Assembly: GCA_014879945.1 (NCBI GenBank)
Contig: JACSRE010000162.1
Coordinates: 1-64,000 of the forward strand
Source: Myxococcus sp.
GTDB taxonomy: Bacteria; Myxococcota; Myxococcia; Myxococcales; Myxococcaceae
Reading direction: 5' to 3'
DNA: 64,000 bases
Positions 1 to 8,297 of this stretch are shown here, piece by piece. The translations under genes were made by a program, and so were the position numbers. The stretch's first letter is position 1, and each line of letters starts with the position of its first letter. The notes below the pieces were generated by a model, which did no database searches, was not told the DNA's origin, and saw only the letters and a list, made by a program, of their open reading frames with translations.

Positions 1-944
1 TCACGACCTTCATGCCGGCCTGCTTCCACTTCTCGAGCGCCTCGGTGGCGATGCGGGGGAAGTCGAGGTGCGCGGGCAGCGGATCGATGGGCGGCGCGGG
101 CACCGGGCTCATCGCGTCCTCGAGGATCCAGATCTTCTGGGCGAGCTTCGGGTCTGACTGCATGACGTGCGCCTGAATGTCGTTCAGCGTCGAGAGCACG
201 CAGTGGCTCTTGGCCTGGCCGAAGACGTAGACGCGGTCGTACTCCATCAGCATCTTGAAGAAGGGCGTGTTGAACGAGCCGACCACCTGGCCGCCGAGCT
301 CGGTCACCTCGGGCGACAGCACCGAGTAGTTCTCGGTCATCGCGTGGGTGCCCTTGGTCTCGAAGTGCGTCTGGTGGCGGCGCGCGGCGGCGTGGAAGAG
401 CGAGGCCTCCATCATCGAGGGCACCAGGGCGTGCGAGAGGCCGCCGAGCAGGGTGTGGTACGGCCACACCGTCAGCACGTACTTGCCGCTGGCCTCGAGC
501 CGCTTGACGTACTCGAGCGACTCCTTCGGGTGGGCGACCGCCGTCCATCTTCCGGCGCGCACCTCTTCGTGGAAGATCGGCGTCAGCGGCGCCGGGTGCT
601 TGCCCTTCGCGTCGACCCACCACGCGGGGTGGAAGATCTGGAACATGCGGTGGGTGTCCATCGAGAAGAAGAGCGAGGTCACCTTGTCGAGGTTCCGGTA
701 GAGCCACTCGACGGTGCGCTGGGTGTCCTCGACGGCGCCGGGCACGAAGAGCGACGCCCCCGGGGTGCAGAAGCCGACCTGCACGTCGATGCCGAACGCC
801 GCCACGCGGAACTTGTCGGCCCCTGACGGCTTGATGCCGTGCTTCTGAGCCCACGCCTCACCCGCGTCGGCCACCAGCCCGGCGCGCTCGAGGAACAGCT
901 GGGGGACCTGCTTCGGCTCGTAGAAATCGGGCAACGGCAACATG
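1..944 (-). CDS. nicotinamidase/isochorismatase-like cysteine hydrolase (3' end outside window)
   Basis: At least 314 residues are visible and there is no stop before the window edge. The isochorismatase-fold landmarks are present: Asp53 in FGIDVQVGFC, a D-x-H pair in the SMDTHRMF segment followed by a further His in IFHPAWW (the usual metal ligands of nicotinamidases), and a nucleophile Cys near residue 247 in GQAKSHCVL. Family members hydrolyse nicotinamide to nicotinate, or related amides. The N-terminus is about 45 residues longer than in a minimal PncA. The ATG is preceded by GGAGGAG. It is the fourth gene of an operon headed by pncB, so nicotinamidase activity feeding PncB with nicotinate is a reasonable inference. 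Another amide substrate cannot be excluded. Confidence 0.8.
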
Positions 945-970
945 GGCTCCTCCTTCTTCGGGGACGGCGT

Positions 971-2749
971 TCACGACAACGACAGCTGAACCAACTCCTT
1001 CGAGGTGACGACGACGAGGCTGCCGTCAGACTGCGGGAGCAGCTCGTCTTGCGCGCTGACGAAGGGCTGGGTGTCGGCGAAGCAGGCGGCTTCGACCAGC
1101 ACGCCCGAGTCGAGCTTCAGCGCCACCAGCCCGTCGTCGGAGCCGATGACGACCCGGCCGCCCAGCAACGCCGCGTGCCCCGCTCGTCCGCCCTCACTCC
1201 GCGCCAGCAGCGCGCCGTCTTCCGCCAGCAGCCATCGGTGCACGACGTCTCTCCCGTCGAGCTCGGCCACCACCGTGAGCAGCGCGTGGCGGGCGTCGAA
1301 CACCGCGTCGGCAGCGACCACCCTGCCCCTCCACCGCACGTCGGCGAGCTGCTTGAGCCCCGCGCGCCCCGCCCGGAGGAGGAACGCCACCGTCACGGCG
1401 CCGGCCCGGTAGAAGCCCAGGCCCAGCCGCTCGCCCGTCCACAGCCAGGTCTGGCCCTCGAGCACCTGGCCGACCCGCATGCCGGTGCCCTGCTCGATGA
1501 GCCACTCGTGCTCGACGCGGTAGCTGACCGACGCGGCCGAGGCGAAGGTGGGCTCGGCGCCGCGCACGCCCGTCTGCGCCCGCTCCACCAACCGTCCGTG
1601 CTCGTGCCGCGTCATCTCGCCGCGCGCGGTGACGACCCACGTCGACGCGCCGGCGAGGCCCAGGCGCTCTTGAGGCAACAACGGCCGCTCCAACACCAGC
1701 GCGCCGTCTTCGCGACGCACCACGCCGTCAGCTTCGAAGACGTACTTCACGCCGCCCTGCATCGACGCAGCGAGCACCCGGCCCCGCGTCTCGAAGAGCA
1801 CCTTCGCGGTGCACCGCCCCTTCACCCGCACCGCAGGCTTCGTCGCCAGAGGACCGAGCGCGTGACACAAGGGGCACACGGTGCGCGCGTGCGCCGCTCC
1901 ACACCGGCAGGTGGACCAGGCCTGCTCGAGCAGCGATGGCGCAGGCGCCTGGCGAGCGTCGTGTTCGAAGGTCTGCGAGAACCAGTGCAGCGCCTCGTCA
2001 GACAACGTCTTCCACGACGTCGCCACACGCGGGAGCACGACGTCGTCCTTCAACACGGGGTGCCGGGCCTCGGCACGCCGGAGCATGGTGTTCAGCTTCG
2101 GGTGCGTGCCGCCGAAGGGGTGCACGTAGAGCAGCGACGAGAACCACATGATCGCGAAGGCGTACCAGTCGGAGCCTTCGTCGAAGCGCGGCGCGGTGGA
2201 GAGATCGACGCCGTACAGCCGTGGATCGAGGAAGCGCTCGTGGCCGACCGCGCAAGGCAGCCCAGAGAACTGCATCGAGTCTGCGTCGATGAGGAAGCTC
2301 TGCTTCGTCGCCGGGCGCACCAGCACGTTGCCGTCGTTCAAGTCGCCCACGATGACCTGCCGGGCGTGCAGCGCTGTCACCGTCTGGGCGAGATCTCGAA
2401 ACAACGTCATCACCAGGTCGTTCGAGACGCGCTGCTCCCTGAACTTGCGCTGGGCGAGGCGGCTCGCGTCGTCGACGTCCACCAGGGCCTTCATCACGAA
2501 GCCGACGACGTCGCCGCGCCCGTCCTTCGCGAGCTCCACCGGGCCCAGCACCGCGTCAGGCAGCCCCGCCGGAAACCGGGTGAGCTTCTCGAGCTTGCTG
2601 GCGCGCACCCGCGCTTCGGCGGCCGCGGTGACGGGGTGGAAGAGCTTCACCGCCCGGTCCTTCCAGCGAAAGACGCGCGCCTCGCCGCCTTCGCCGAGCA
2701 GGTCGCTGTCCTTCAGGCGCACGCGCGTGTTGGCGATGTAGACGTCCAT
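971..2749 (-). CDS. atypical protein kinase with zinc ribbon and C-terminal beta-propeller-like region (YegI-like)
   Basis: 592 residues. A glycine loop GEGGEARVF (19-27) and Lys35 in AVKLF mark the kinase N-lobe. The catalytic loop reads VGDLNDGNVL instead of HRDxxxxN, and the DFG equivalent is IDAD, so the Asp and Asn needed for catalysis and Mg binding remain although the His is lost. A CxC...CxxC zinc-ribbon pair follows near residues 290-305. The remaining 280 residues look like repeating beta strands, possibly a propeller used as a sensor. The divergent kinase with zinc ribbon beside a PP2C gene resembles E. coli YegI/YegK and the TerY-P triads (recalled, not searched). It starts 3 bp after the PP2C stop, so the two are probably co-translated. 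Confidence 0.82.
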   Translation of the reverse strand: MDVYIANTRVRLKDSDLLGEGGEARVFRWKDRAVKLFHPVTAAAEARVRASKLEKLTRFPAGLPDAVLGPVELAKDGRGDVVGFVMKALVDVDDASRLAQRKFREQRVSNDLVMTLFRDLAQTVTALHARQVIVGDLNDGNVLVRPATKQSFLIDADSMQFSGLPCAVGHERFLDPRLYGVDLSTAPRFDEGSDWYAFAIMWFSSLLYVHPFGGTHPKLNTMLRRAEARHPVLKDDVVLPRVATSWKTLSDEALHWFSQTFEHDARQAPAPSLLEQAWSTCRCGAAHARTVCPLCHALGPLATKPAVRVKGRCTAKVLFETRGRVLAASMQGGVKYVFEADGVVRREDGALVLERPLLPQERLGLAGASTWVVTARGEMTRHEHGRLVERAQTGVRGAEPTFASAASVSYRVEHEWLIEQGTGMRVGQVLEGQTWLWTGERLGLGFYRAGAVTVAFLLRAGRAGLKQLADVRWRGRVVAADAVFDARHALLTVVAELDGRDVVHRWLLAEDGALLARSEGGRAGHAALLGGRVVIGSDDGLVALKLDSGVLVEAACFADTQPFVSAQDELLPQSDGSLVVVTSKELVQLSLS

Positions 2750-2752
2750 GGG

Positions 2753-3469
2753 TCAGCGCTCCGAGACGTCGAGGGCCGCGAGGGTGGTGTCGTCGGTGAA
2801 GCGCTCCACCTCGTTGAGCACGTTGAGGCGCCGCTGCAGGTGCGCGGGGTTGGTCCACGCCAGCGGGTCATCGAGGAGCGTCGCGAGCGCGGTGGGCGTG
2901 CGGGTGAGCCAGCCGTCGACGCCGTCGGTCGCCAGCGCGACCCGCCGCGCGGGGCCGAGGTGGTGCACCTTTGGAGCGACGGGCGCCCCCCGCAACCGAT
3001 AGCCGAGGTAGGCCGGCGCGTTGTCGGCGCCCGAGTCGAGCCTGGTGAGGACGCCGTCGACGAAGACCGCGCCGTCGCCCGAGCCGAACACCACGCACTC
3101 ACCGCCGCGCTGCGCCGCGCACAGCACCGTGAAGAGGCCGTACTGCTCCAGCACGGCCGTGGCGTCGTCCACCTCGACCGCGCGCACCCACCGCGCGAGC
3201 CAGGCGCTCAGGTGGTCGCAGGCGACCTGCGGCAGGTCCTCGAGCGAAACGTGCACCAGCGCCGCGGTCATCACCGCCATCGCGCGCGCGCCCAGCCGCG
3301 CGCCCACCTCCGAGAACGGCTGGCTCGAGCAGCCGTCGGTCACCACCGCCACCGTGGTGTCACCGCGCGAGGTGACGAACACGCCGTCCTGGTTGTTGCG
3401 GCCGAGGCGGACGTGCTCGCGACCGATGAGCGACGCGGTGCACGAGGAGGGGCGGTGAGGGAGACTCAT
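2753..3469 (-). CDS. PP2C-family Ser/Thr protein phosphatase (YegK-like)
   Basis: 238 residues, a compact PP2C without extra domains. The metal-binding motifs are visible: GRNNQDG near residue 24, VVTDGCSS near 42, ALATDGVDG near 180, and the terminal FTDDTTLAAL. These are the Asp positions that hold the two Mn/Mg ions of PPM phosphatases. The ATG overlaps the pncB stop as ATGA, and the next gene is a divergent kinase. The pair is therefore probably an opposing phosphatase and kinase acting on the same substrate. No secretion signal is seen, so it should be cytoplasmic. Confidence 0.85.
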   Translation of the reverse strand: MSLPHRPSSCTASLIGREHVRLGRNNQDGVFVTSRGDTTVAVVTDGCSSQPFSEVGARLGARAMAVMTAALVHVSLEDLPQVACDHLSAWLARWVRAVEVDDATAVLEQYGLFTVLCAAQRGGECVVFGSGDGAVFVDGVLTRLDSGADNAPAYLGYRLRGAPVAPKVHHLGPARRVALATDGVDGWLTRTPTALATLLDDPLAWTNPAHLQRRLNVLNEVERFTDDTTLAALDVSER

Positions 3470-4905
3470 GCAAAGGCCTCTTTCGTGAGCCGGGTGATGA
3501 GCGCCTGCGTCTGCGGAGAGTGGACGAGGCGGAGGTCTTCGGCGCGCGCCGACCTCGCTTCGTCCAGGGCGGGCGAGGCAGCAGGAGGGGCGCCGGTGAG
3601 CAGCGCGTAGCCCTCGGCCACGGCCTCACCTTCCTGCGCGACGACGCCGAATGGGCCGCTGGCCCCCGCGCGACGCCGCCACAGCACCGGCCTTCCGGGA
3701 ACGCTCTGCTTGCCGCTGCCCGCTTCGTTCCCGAACTTCATGCACGGGCGCTTGCCCGTCTGCGTCAGCTTGTAGACGGCCGCGACGCGATCTCGGGTCA
3801 GCGGCGTGCCCGAGGGCTGCGCGACGATGAAGCCCCCGTAGCCGTACACCTGCTCCTCGGGCTTCCACCCGGCCTCGACCCGCAGCGCCTCGAAGCGCCT
3901 GGTGAGCTCGGTGTCGAAGCCGTCCTCGAGGATCTGCACGGGGCGAAGGCCCAGCTCGACCGCGAGCTTCGTGGCGAAGCGGTACTGGGCCTCTTTGTCA
4001 CCCGAGTCGTAGCGAATGGAGTCGCCGCGGCCCTGGCGCTCCTTGATGATGGCGTACGCCGCGGGGATGCCGCTCTTGATGGTGTCGAAGGTGTCGAGGA
4101 GGAAGCTGGAGCGGTTGGCCCGGCGCTCCACCATGGCCCGGAAGGCCGCGTCGTCGGAGCCGAAGCGCTGCACGTGCTCGTGCCCCATGGTGCCCACGGG
4201 AATGAGCCCCTTCTCGCGCGCGCCGTAGACGTTGCTGGTGCGGGTGAGGCCGGCCGCCTTGCAGCCGTCGAGCGCGAGCAGGTGTTGCTCGACACAGGTG
4301 GCCGCGCGCAGCCCGACCTCGAAGAGCCGCTCGGCGCTGCCCGTCACCTCGGCGAGCTCCTTCACCCGGGCGGTGACGCGCGCCACGTAGCCCTCGGAGT
4401 CCACCGTGATGGGAGGCGCCTTCACGCCCACCGCGTCGAGCGTCTCGAGCACGATGCGGCGCTGCGCCTCACAGGTGACGGTGGCCACCGACGCCGCGAG
4501 CTCGGCCGGGCGCAGCAGCGCCACCGTCGCCACCTGGATGCGGTAGCTCCACATCAGCACCAGCGGCTCGAGCCACGAGACGACGGCCGAGGGGCCGGTG
4601 ATGGAGAAGATCGGCTCGCGGTCGTGGAAGACGGCGTTGCGCGGCAGCGCGTCGATGCGCACCTGCTGGGCCCTTTCGATCGCCGCCTTGAACCCCGCGC
4701 TCATCTCGTAGTCGTGCTTCGCCAGGAACTCCCAGTCGCCCGGCTGCGGCACCGGCAACACCTCGCGCACCGCCTTCTCGACGTCGAAGGGCAGCACCTG
4801 CAGCCCGCCCCTGCGGTGCGAGGCGTAGAACGTCTCTTCGCGCAGCGGCCAGCCGGCCTCCGCCATCGAGAACTTGTACCCGTCCGTCAGCAGCAACCCA
4901 GCCAT
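3466..4905 (-). CDS. pncB: nicotinate phosphoribosyltransferase
   Basis: 479 residues. The enzyme makes nicotinate mononucleotide from nicotinate and PRPP in the Preiss-Handler NAD salvage pathway. Recognisable elements are LLTDGYKFSM at the N-terminus, GTMGHEHV near 210, LDTFDTIKSG, IRYDSGDK (the conserved Arg-Asp-Ser-Gly-Asp), GYGGFI and the KLTQTGKRPCMKFG phosphate-binding stretch. I chose the ATG at 4905 because GCGAGGTGAGG lies just upstream and the family N-terminus begins here; an in-frame ATG at 4953 would fall in the promoter. It is the first gene of an operon with a phosphatase, a kinase and a nicotinamidase-like hydrolase. Confidence 0.92.
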   Translation of the reverse strand: MAGLLLTDGYKFSMAEAGWPLREETFYASHRRGGLQVLPFDVEKAVREVLPVPQPGDWEFLAKHDYEMSAGFKAAIERAQQVRIDALPRNAVFHDREPIFSITGPSAVVSWLEPLVLMWSYRIQVATVALLRPAELAASVATVTCEAQRRIVLETLDAVGVKAPPITVDSEGYVARVTARVKELAEVTGSAERLFEVGLRAATCVEQHLLALDGCKAAGLTRTSNVYGAREKGLIPVGTMGHEHVQRFGSDDAAFRAMVERRANRSSFLLDTFDTIKSGIPAAYAIIKERQGRGDSIRYDSGDKEAQYRFATKLAVELGLRPVQILEDGFDTELTRRFEALRVEAGWKPEEQVYGYGGFIVAQPSGTPLTRDRVAAVYKLTQTGKRPCMKFGNEAGSGKQSVPGRPVLWRRRAGASGPFGVVAQEGEAVAEGYALLTGAPPAASPALDEARSARAEDLRLVHSPQTQALITRLTKEAFA

Positions 4906-4924
4906 GGCCTCACCTCGCAAGAGA

Positions 4925-4953
4925 GTTATAGACACCGCACAAAGAGTCGTCAA
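4925..4953 (-). promoter_or_regulatory. sigma-70-type promoter of the pncB operon
   Basis: Reading the minus strand, TTGACG (4953-4948) is followed after exactly 17 bp by TATAAC (4930-4925). The likely start of transcription is near 4918, giving a leader of about 13 nt before the pncB ATG. This is the best consensus-like promoter in the window. The rest of the 358-bp gap to the sigma-factor gene (4954-5183) is relatively AT-rich but shows no ORF or hairpin that I trust. Confidence 0.65.
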
Positions 4954-5183
4954 GACCTCATGTCGCCCGAATCCTCGAATTCGAAAGTCGTCCCTTGTTC
5001 CGGCGTCTTACGGTGTCGCTTTTCGTCCTGCACACTGGCGCGATCGGTCCGAGACACATGAATTAGCAATGATTTATCGAACATAAGAATTGGCAACGCC
5101 CGCAACATAGCCGTCAAGCACCTGAACTCACTTCTGTTCTCGAAATACTGTCAAGCATCGTGACCTGACTGGAGCCCCTCGTC

Positions 5184-5219
5184 GCAACGGGCCAAGCGCC
5201 CGGTGCGATGATGTAGGCA
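5184..5219 (+). promoter_or_regulatory. shared GCAAC / GATGATGTAGGCA promoter-like motif upstream of the ECF sigma gene
   Basis: A GCAAC box (5184-5188) lies 18 bp before GATGAT (5207-5212), which continues as GTAGGCA (5213-5219). Almost the same arrangement occurs before the genes at 30254 and 59591. If GATGAT acts as a -10 element, transcription would begin near A5219, about 45 nt before the sigma-factor ATG. The presence of the motif in front of a sigma factor suggests autoregulation, which is inference. Confidence 0.5.
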
Positions 5220-5263
5220 AACGTCGCCACTGCAGCGTCGCACAGCACTCTGGGGAGAACGCC

Positions 5264-5761
5264 ATGAAGAAGAACCTGAGCATCGAAGCGCTGTACGCCA
5301 AGTACGGGCCGACCATCTACGCACGCTGCCGTCGCCTGCTGAAGGACCCCGTGGCGGCGGAGGACGCGACCCAGGACATCTTCGTGAAGCTGATGCGCCA
5401 CATCGAAGCGGCGCCGACGGAAGACGCGGTGCTGCCGTGGATTCACCGCATCGTCACCAACCACTGCCTCAACGTCATTCGCGACACCAAGCGCCGCGCC
5501 GCGCCGGTCGAAGAGCTGCCCGAGCAGGTGGACGACGAGTTCGAGGACAGCGTGGTGACGAAGAACTTCGCGCAGAAGGTGCTCGAGTCGGCGCCCGAGG
5601 CGATCAAGGCCCCCGCGATGCTGTACCACGGCCGGGGCATGGAGCAGGCGAAGGTGGCCGAGACGCTGGGCTGCTCGCGCCGCACCGTGCTGTACCGCCT
5701 CTCGGAGTTCACCCGCCGCGCCATGAAGATGCACGCCGCGGCCGAAGCCGGGCTCCCCTGA
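5264..5761 (+). CDS. ECF-family RNA polymerase sigma factor
   Basis: 165 residues with both sigma domains. Region 2 carries AAEDATQDIFVKLMRH (about 29-45) and region 4 is a helix-turn-helix in AKVAETLGCSRRTVLYRLSEF near the C-terminus, with a variable acidic linker between them. The ATG has GGGGAGAA eight bases upstream. No anti-sigma factor is adjacent: the next gene encodes a small exported protein and the upstream gene is divergent, so activity control is unknown. A motif shared with two protease-like genes sits in its promoter region. A perfect terminator follows, so it is a single-gene transcript. Confidence 0.9.
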   Translation: MKKNLSIEALYAKYGPTIYARCRRLLKDPVAAEDATQDIFVKLMRHIEAAPTEDAVLPWIHRIVTNHCLNVIRDTKRRAAPVEELPEQVDDEFEDSVVTKNFAQKVLESAPEAIKAPAMLYHGRGMEQAKVAETLGCSRRTVLYRLSEFTRRAMKMHAAAEAGLP

Positions 5762-5790
5762 GCGACCCACGTCTTCAGTGACACCCTCGA

Positions 5791-5830
5791 ACGCCGTGGC
5801 GCGCTCCCCCGCCACGGCGTTCTTCTTTTT
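5791..5830 (+). terminator. Rho-independent terminator after the ECF sigma gene
   Basis: ACGCCGTGGCG (5791-5801) pairs perfectly with CGCCACGGCGT (5810-5820) around an 8-nt loop, followed by TCTTCTTTTT (5821-5830). This is the cleanest intrinsic terminator in the window. Confidence 0.88.
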
Positions 5831-5858
5831 GGTGGCGACGTGTACGACAGTGACGCGC

Positions 5859-6296
5859 ATGAAACGGCTCATCGCGCTCCTGCTGGTGACCGCCTCGGCC
5901 AACGCGCTGGCGGTCGGGTTCCAGGTCGACGCCGCGGGCGGCTACTGGTTGACGGGCACGCCCCAGTTCCAGCTGCGCCTGGGCGTGCACCAGCAAATCG
6001 CCAGACTCGGAGAGCGCTCCAGCCTCGTCGGGGCCCTTCGCAGCGGCGTCTTCTTGAACACCGCGGGCGCGCGCCTGGGCATTCCCGTCGACCTGGCGCT
6101 CGAGCTGCACTTCCACCCGGTGTCGTTCGGCCTCGTCGGCGGCCCCTGGTTCCACTTCAACGACGCCGAGCTGGTGCGGGCGCACCTCGGGGGCGAGTTC
6201 GCCGTGCGGCTGTCGAAGGTGGTGCGCCTGTCGTTCGAGGTGGGTTGGCTCCAGCCTTCGCCCCTGCTTTTGGCCCGCATCGGGTTCGTCTTCTGA
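5859..6296 (+). CDS. small exported protein, possibly outer-membrane beta-barrel
   Basis: 145 residues beginning MKRLIALLLVTASANALAVG, a signal peptide with a likely cleavage after ANA or ALA. The mature part alternates hydrophobic and polar residues, is rich in Gly and aromatic residues, and ends in Phe (ARIGFVF), as many outer-membrane barrels do. I do not recognise a family. The start was taken at ATG 5859, which gives a proper signal peptide, rather than an upstream in-frame ATG inside the preceding terminator. It overlaps the lptC reading frame by four bases, so a link to LPS export is possible but unproven. Confidence 0.7.
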   Translation: MKRLIALLLVTASANALAVGFQVDAAGGYWLTGTPQFQLRLGVHQQIARLGERSSLVGALRSGVFLNTAGARLGIPVDLALELHFHPVSFGLVGGPWFHFNDAELVRAHLGGEFAVRLSKVVRLSFEVGWLQPSPLLLARIGFVF

Positions 6297-6802
6297 GAGC
6301 GCTCTTCGCCCTCTGCGTGGTGGTGGTGGCGTGCGCGCCGGCGCCTGCGCCCATCGCGCCCAGTCCGCCGCCGCCCGCGCGGGCCGACGTCACCCTGCGC
6401 GACGTCACCGTGCGGCAGTACCGGGGCGGCGACCTGCGCATGGTGGCGACGGCGCCGACGCTCGAGCTGGCGCGGGGCTCCAACGACTTCGTGGCAGTCG
6501 ACGCGGGCGTCTTGCTGAAGCAGACCGGCGTGATGGTGCTGGCCCCGCGGGTGACCGGCAACAGCACCAGCCAGGTGGCCACCGGCTCGGGGGGCGTGCT
6601 GTTCCTGGGCAACGACGGCACGGTGGGCCGCACCCCGACCGCGACGTACGAGCGCGCCCTCGGGGAGGAGGGTGGCGCCTTCTCTGACGCTGGCGTGACC
6701 GTCGAGCACCCGCGCTTCCGGCTCGAGGCGACGGGCTTCTTCGCCGATCTCTCGCAGCAGCGCGTGTTGTTCGATCAGCCCGTCACCCGCACGCGGGAGT
6801 GA
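6293..6802 (+). CDS. lptC: LptC-like LPS-transport lipoprotein
   Basis: About 169 residues. The protein begins with a hydrophobic stretch and a lipobox VVAC, then shows the LptC/OstA-like beta pattern (LRDVTVRQYRGGDL, ATAPTLELARG, VTVEHPRFRLEATGFFADL). LptC is the inner-membrane-anchored link passing LPS from LptBFG to LptA, and lptA lies about 0.6 kb downstream. No ATG or GTG lies at a sensible place. The candidates are CTG at 6293, which overlaps the previous stop as CTGA, and TTG at 6245, which also gives a workable signal peptide. The start is therefore uncertain. The family call rests on pattern plus context. Confidence 0.75.
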   Translation: MRALFALCVVVVACAPAPAPIAPSPPPPARADVTLRDVTVRQYRGGDLRMVATAPTLELARGSNDFVAVDAGVLLKQTGVMVLAPRVTGNSTSQVATGSGGVLFLGNDGTVGRTPTATYERALGEEGGAFSDAGVTVEHPRFRLEATGFFADLSQQRVLFDQPVTRTRE

Positions 6803-6803
6803 G

Positions 6804-7358
6804 TCACCGCCCCGCGCGTGGCTTCTTGCCGCCGGCCGCGCGTCGCGCGACGCCCACCAGGTCCTTCACCGTCTTCGGGCTCGCGGCCTCGACGGCCCGA
6901 TCGATGCGCGCGTCGGTGACGAACTTCCCGTCTCGAGAGACGAGCACCTCGCCGGTGGGGAACTCCTGCGCCCCGGTGGGCCCCACGCCCGTCATGCACG
7001 AGAAGATGACGGCGAGATCGACCGCGCCGTCGCCGTTCACGTCGGGGAACGAGAGGGCGGCCGGCTCACAGGCCCAGGTGGGGGACTTCGTGGCGAGCGG
7101 ATCATCGAGCAGCTGAACGACCTCACCGCCCTTCGCCACCACGAGCCGGCAGCGCGGCGTCGCCTCGAGCGCGCAGGCGAAGCCGAGCTGCACCCGGCCC
7201 AGCGGCCCCAGCGTCACCGAGAAGGCCTGGGCGGCGTCGACCCGGGCGCCCGCGCCGGCCAGCCCCTCGAGCACCTTTGCCTCATCGGCCGTCAGGGGTT
7301 TCGGGGTGGGGCCGGGGGTGGCGCCCAGCAACATCAAGAGCCCTGCGAGCAGTCGCAT
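6804..7358 (-). CDS. exported protein with a DxNGDGxxD calcium-binding-like motif
   Basis: 184 residues with an N-terminal signal sequence (MRLLAGLLMLLGATPG) and a Pro-rich region after it. The central FPDVNGDGAVDLAVIF is a D-x-N-x-D-G-x-x-D calcium-type loop like those in FG-GAP/VCBS repeats, but only one copy is present. The C-terminus is basic (KKPRAGR). It is transcribed against lptC, with the two stop codons one base apart, and its start is 49 bp from that of the divergent lptA. Function unknown. Confidence 0.65.
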   Translation of the reverse strand: MRLLAGLLMLLGATPGPTPKPLTADEAKVLEGLAGAGARVDAAQAFSVTLGPLGRVQLGFACALEATPRCRLVVAKGGEVVQLLDDPLATKSPTWACEPAALSFPDVNGDGAVDLAVIFSCMTGVGPTGAQEFPTGEVLVSRDGKFVTDARIDRAVEAASPKTVKDLVGVARRAAGGKKPRAGR

Positions 7359-7407
7359 GGGCCGCGTCTACCGCCCGCATGAGCAGATGCACACCGAGAA
7401 CTCGGGT

Positions 7408-8274
7408 ATGGAGGCGCTCGTGTCGATGCTCCTCGCCCTGGTCTTCGCCGCCGCGCCCGACGCTGGCGTCCTCCTCTCTCGCCCGGTGCAGGTCAGCGCC
7501 GACAAGCTCGAGCTGCTCAACAAGGAGCAGAAGGCCATCTACACGGGCCACGCGAAGGCCATTCGCGACACCACGACGATGACGTGCGAGCGCCTCATCG
7601 TGGAGTACGGGGCCGATCGCGAGGTCAGCCGCATTCTCGCCCGCGGCAACGTCGAGGCCGTCGACGGTGAGCGCTGGGCCCGCGGAGACGAGGCCGACTA
7701 CGACAACCGCACCGGCACGCTGGTGATGCGCGGCAACCCGCAGGCGCGTCAGGGCAAGCGTGAGGTCCTCGGCCAGCTGGTCACCTTCGTCACCGGCACC
7801 GACCGCGTGGTGGTCGAGAAGGCCCGCACCCGGGTCGACGACGAGAAGGGCTTCTCGCGAGACGGTGGGGTGAGCTCGGGCCCCCAGCGCGTCACCATCG
7901 ACGCCGACCAGCTGGTGCTCGACGAGCAGAAGAACCTCGCGGTGTGGAAGGGCCACGTCGTCGCCAGGCGCAGCGCCACCACCATCACCGCGCCCGAGCT
8001 GACCGCCGTGTACGACGACCAGGGCACCATCACGAAGGTGCTGGCGCGCGGCGGCGTCGAGGCCACCGAGAAGGACCGCTGGGCCCGTGGGCAGCGCGGC
8101 GACTACGACGTGCAGACCGGCGTGCTGGTGGTGACGGGTCAGCCGCAGGCCAGGCAGGGCACCAACCGCATGAAGGGCACCCGGGTGACCTTCTTCACCG
8201 GCTCCGACTTCATCGAGGTGGAGAACGCCACCACCGTCATCGAGGTGGAGTCGAAGCGCCCGCCGAAGAAGTAG
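7408..8274 (+). CDS. lptA: LptA-like periplasmic LPS-transport protein with a duplicated OstA domain
   Basis: 288 residues with a short signal sequence (MLLALVFAAAP). Two OstA/LptA-type beta domains are visible. The first includes VQVSADKLELLNKEQKAIYTG and the second VTIDADQLVLDEQKNLAVWKG. The copies are clearly related over about 110 residues: each ends with RWARG, DY, TG.LV, G.PQARQG and a TFxTG block. LptA forms the periplasmic bridge carrying LPS to LptD and is usually a single domain of about 180 residues, so this gene has undergone internal duplication. The start ATG 7408 was chosen because the upstream in-frame codons add a non-signal-like tail. Confidence 0.8.
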   Translation: MEALVSMLLALVFAAAPDAGVLLSRPVQVSADKLELLNKEQKAIYTGHAKAIRDTTTMTCERLIVEYGADREVSRILARGNVEAVDGERWARGDEADYDNRTGTLVMRGNPQARQGKREVLGQLVTFVTGTDRVVVEKARTRVDDEKGFSRDGGVSSGPQRVTIDADQLVLDEQKNLAVWKGHVVARRSATTITAPELTAVYDDQGTITKVLARGGVEATEKDRWARGQRGDYDVQTGVLVVTGQPQARQGTNRMKGTRVTFFTGSDFIEVENATTVIEVESKRPPKK

Positions 8275-8297
8275 GAGTAGGCTCTCGGGCCCTGCTC

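Noticed and set aside
839-3610. Very long open frame on the plus strand across the pncB-kinase operon
   Set aside because: It is His/Arg/Gln-rich with no domain, and lies opposite four well-supported genes. It is the usual antisense artefact of GC-rich coding DNA.
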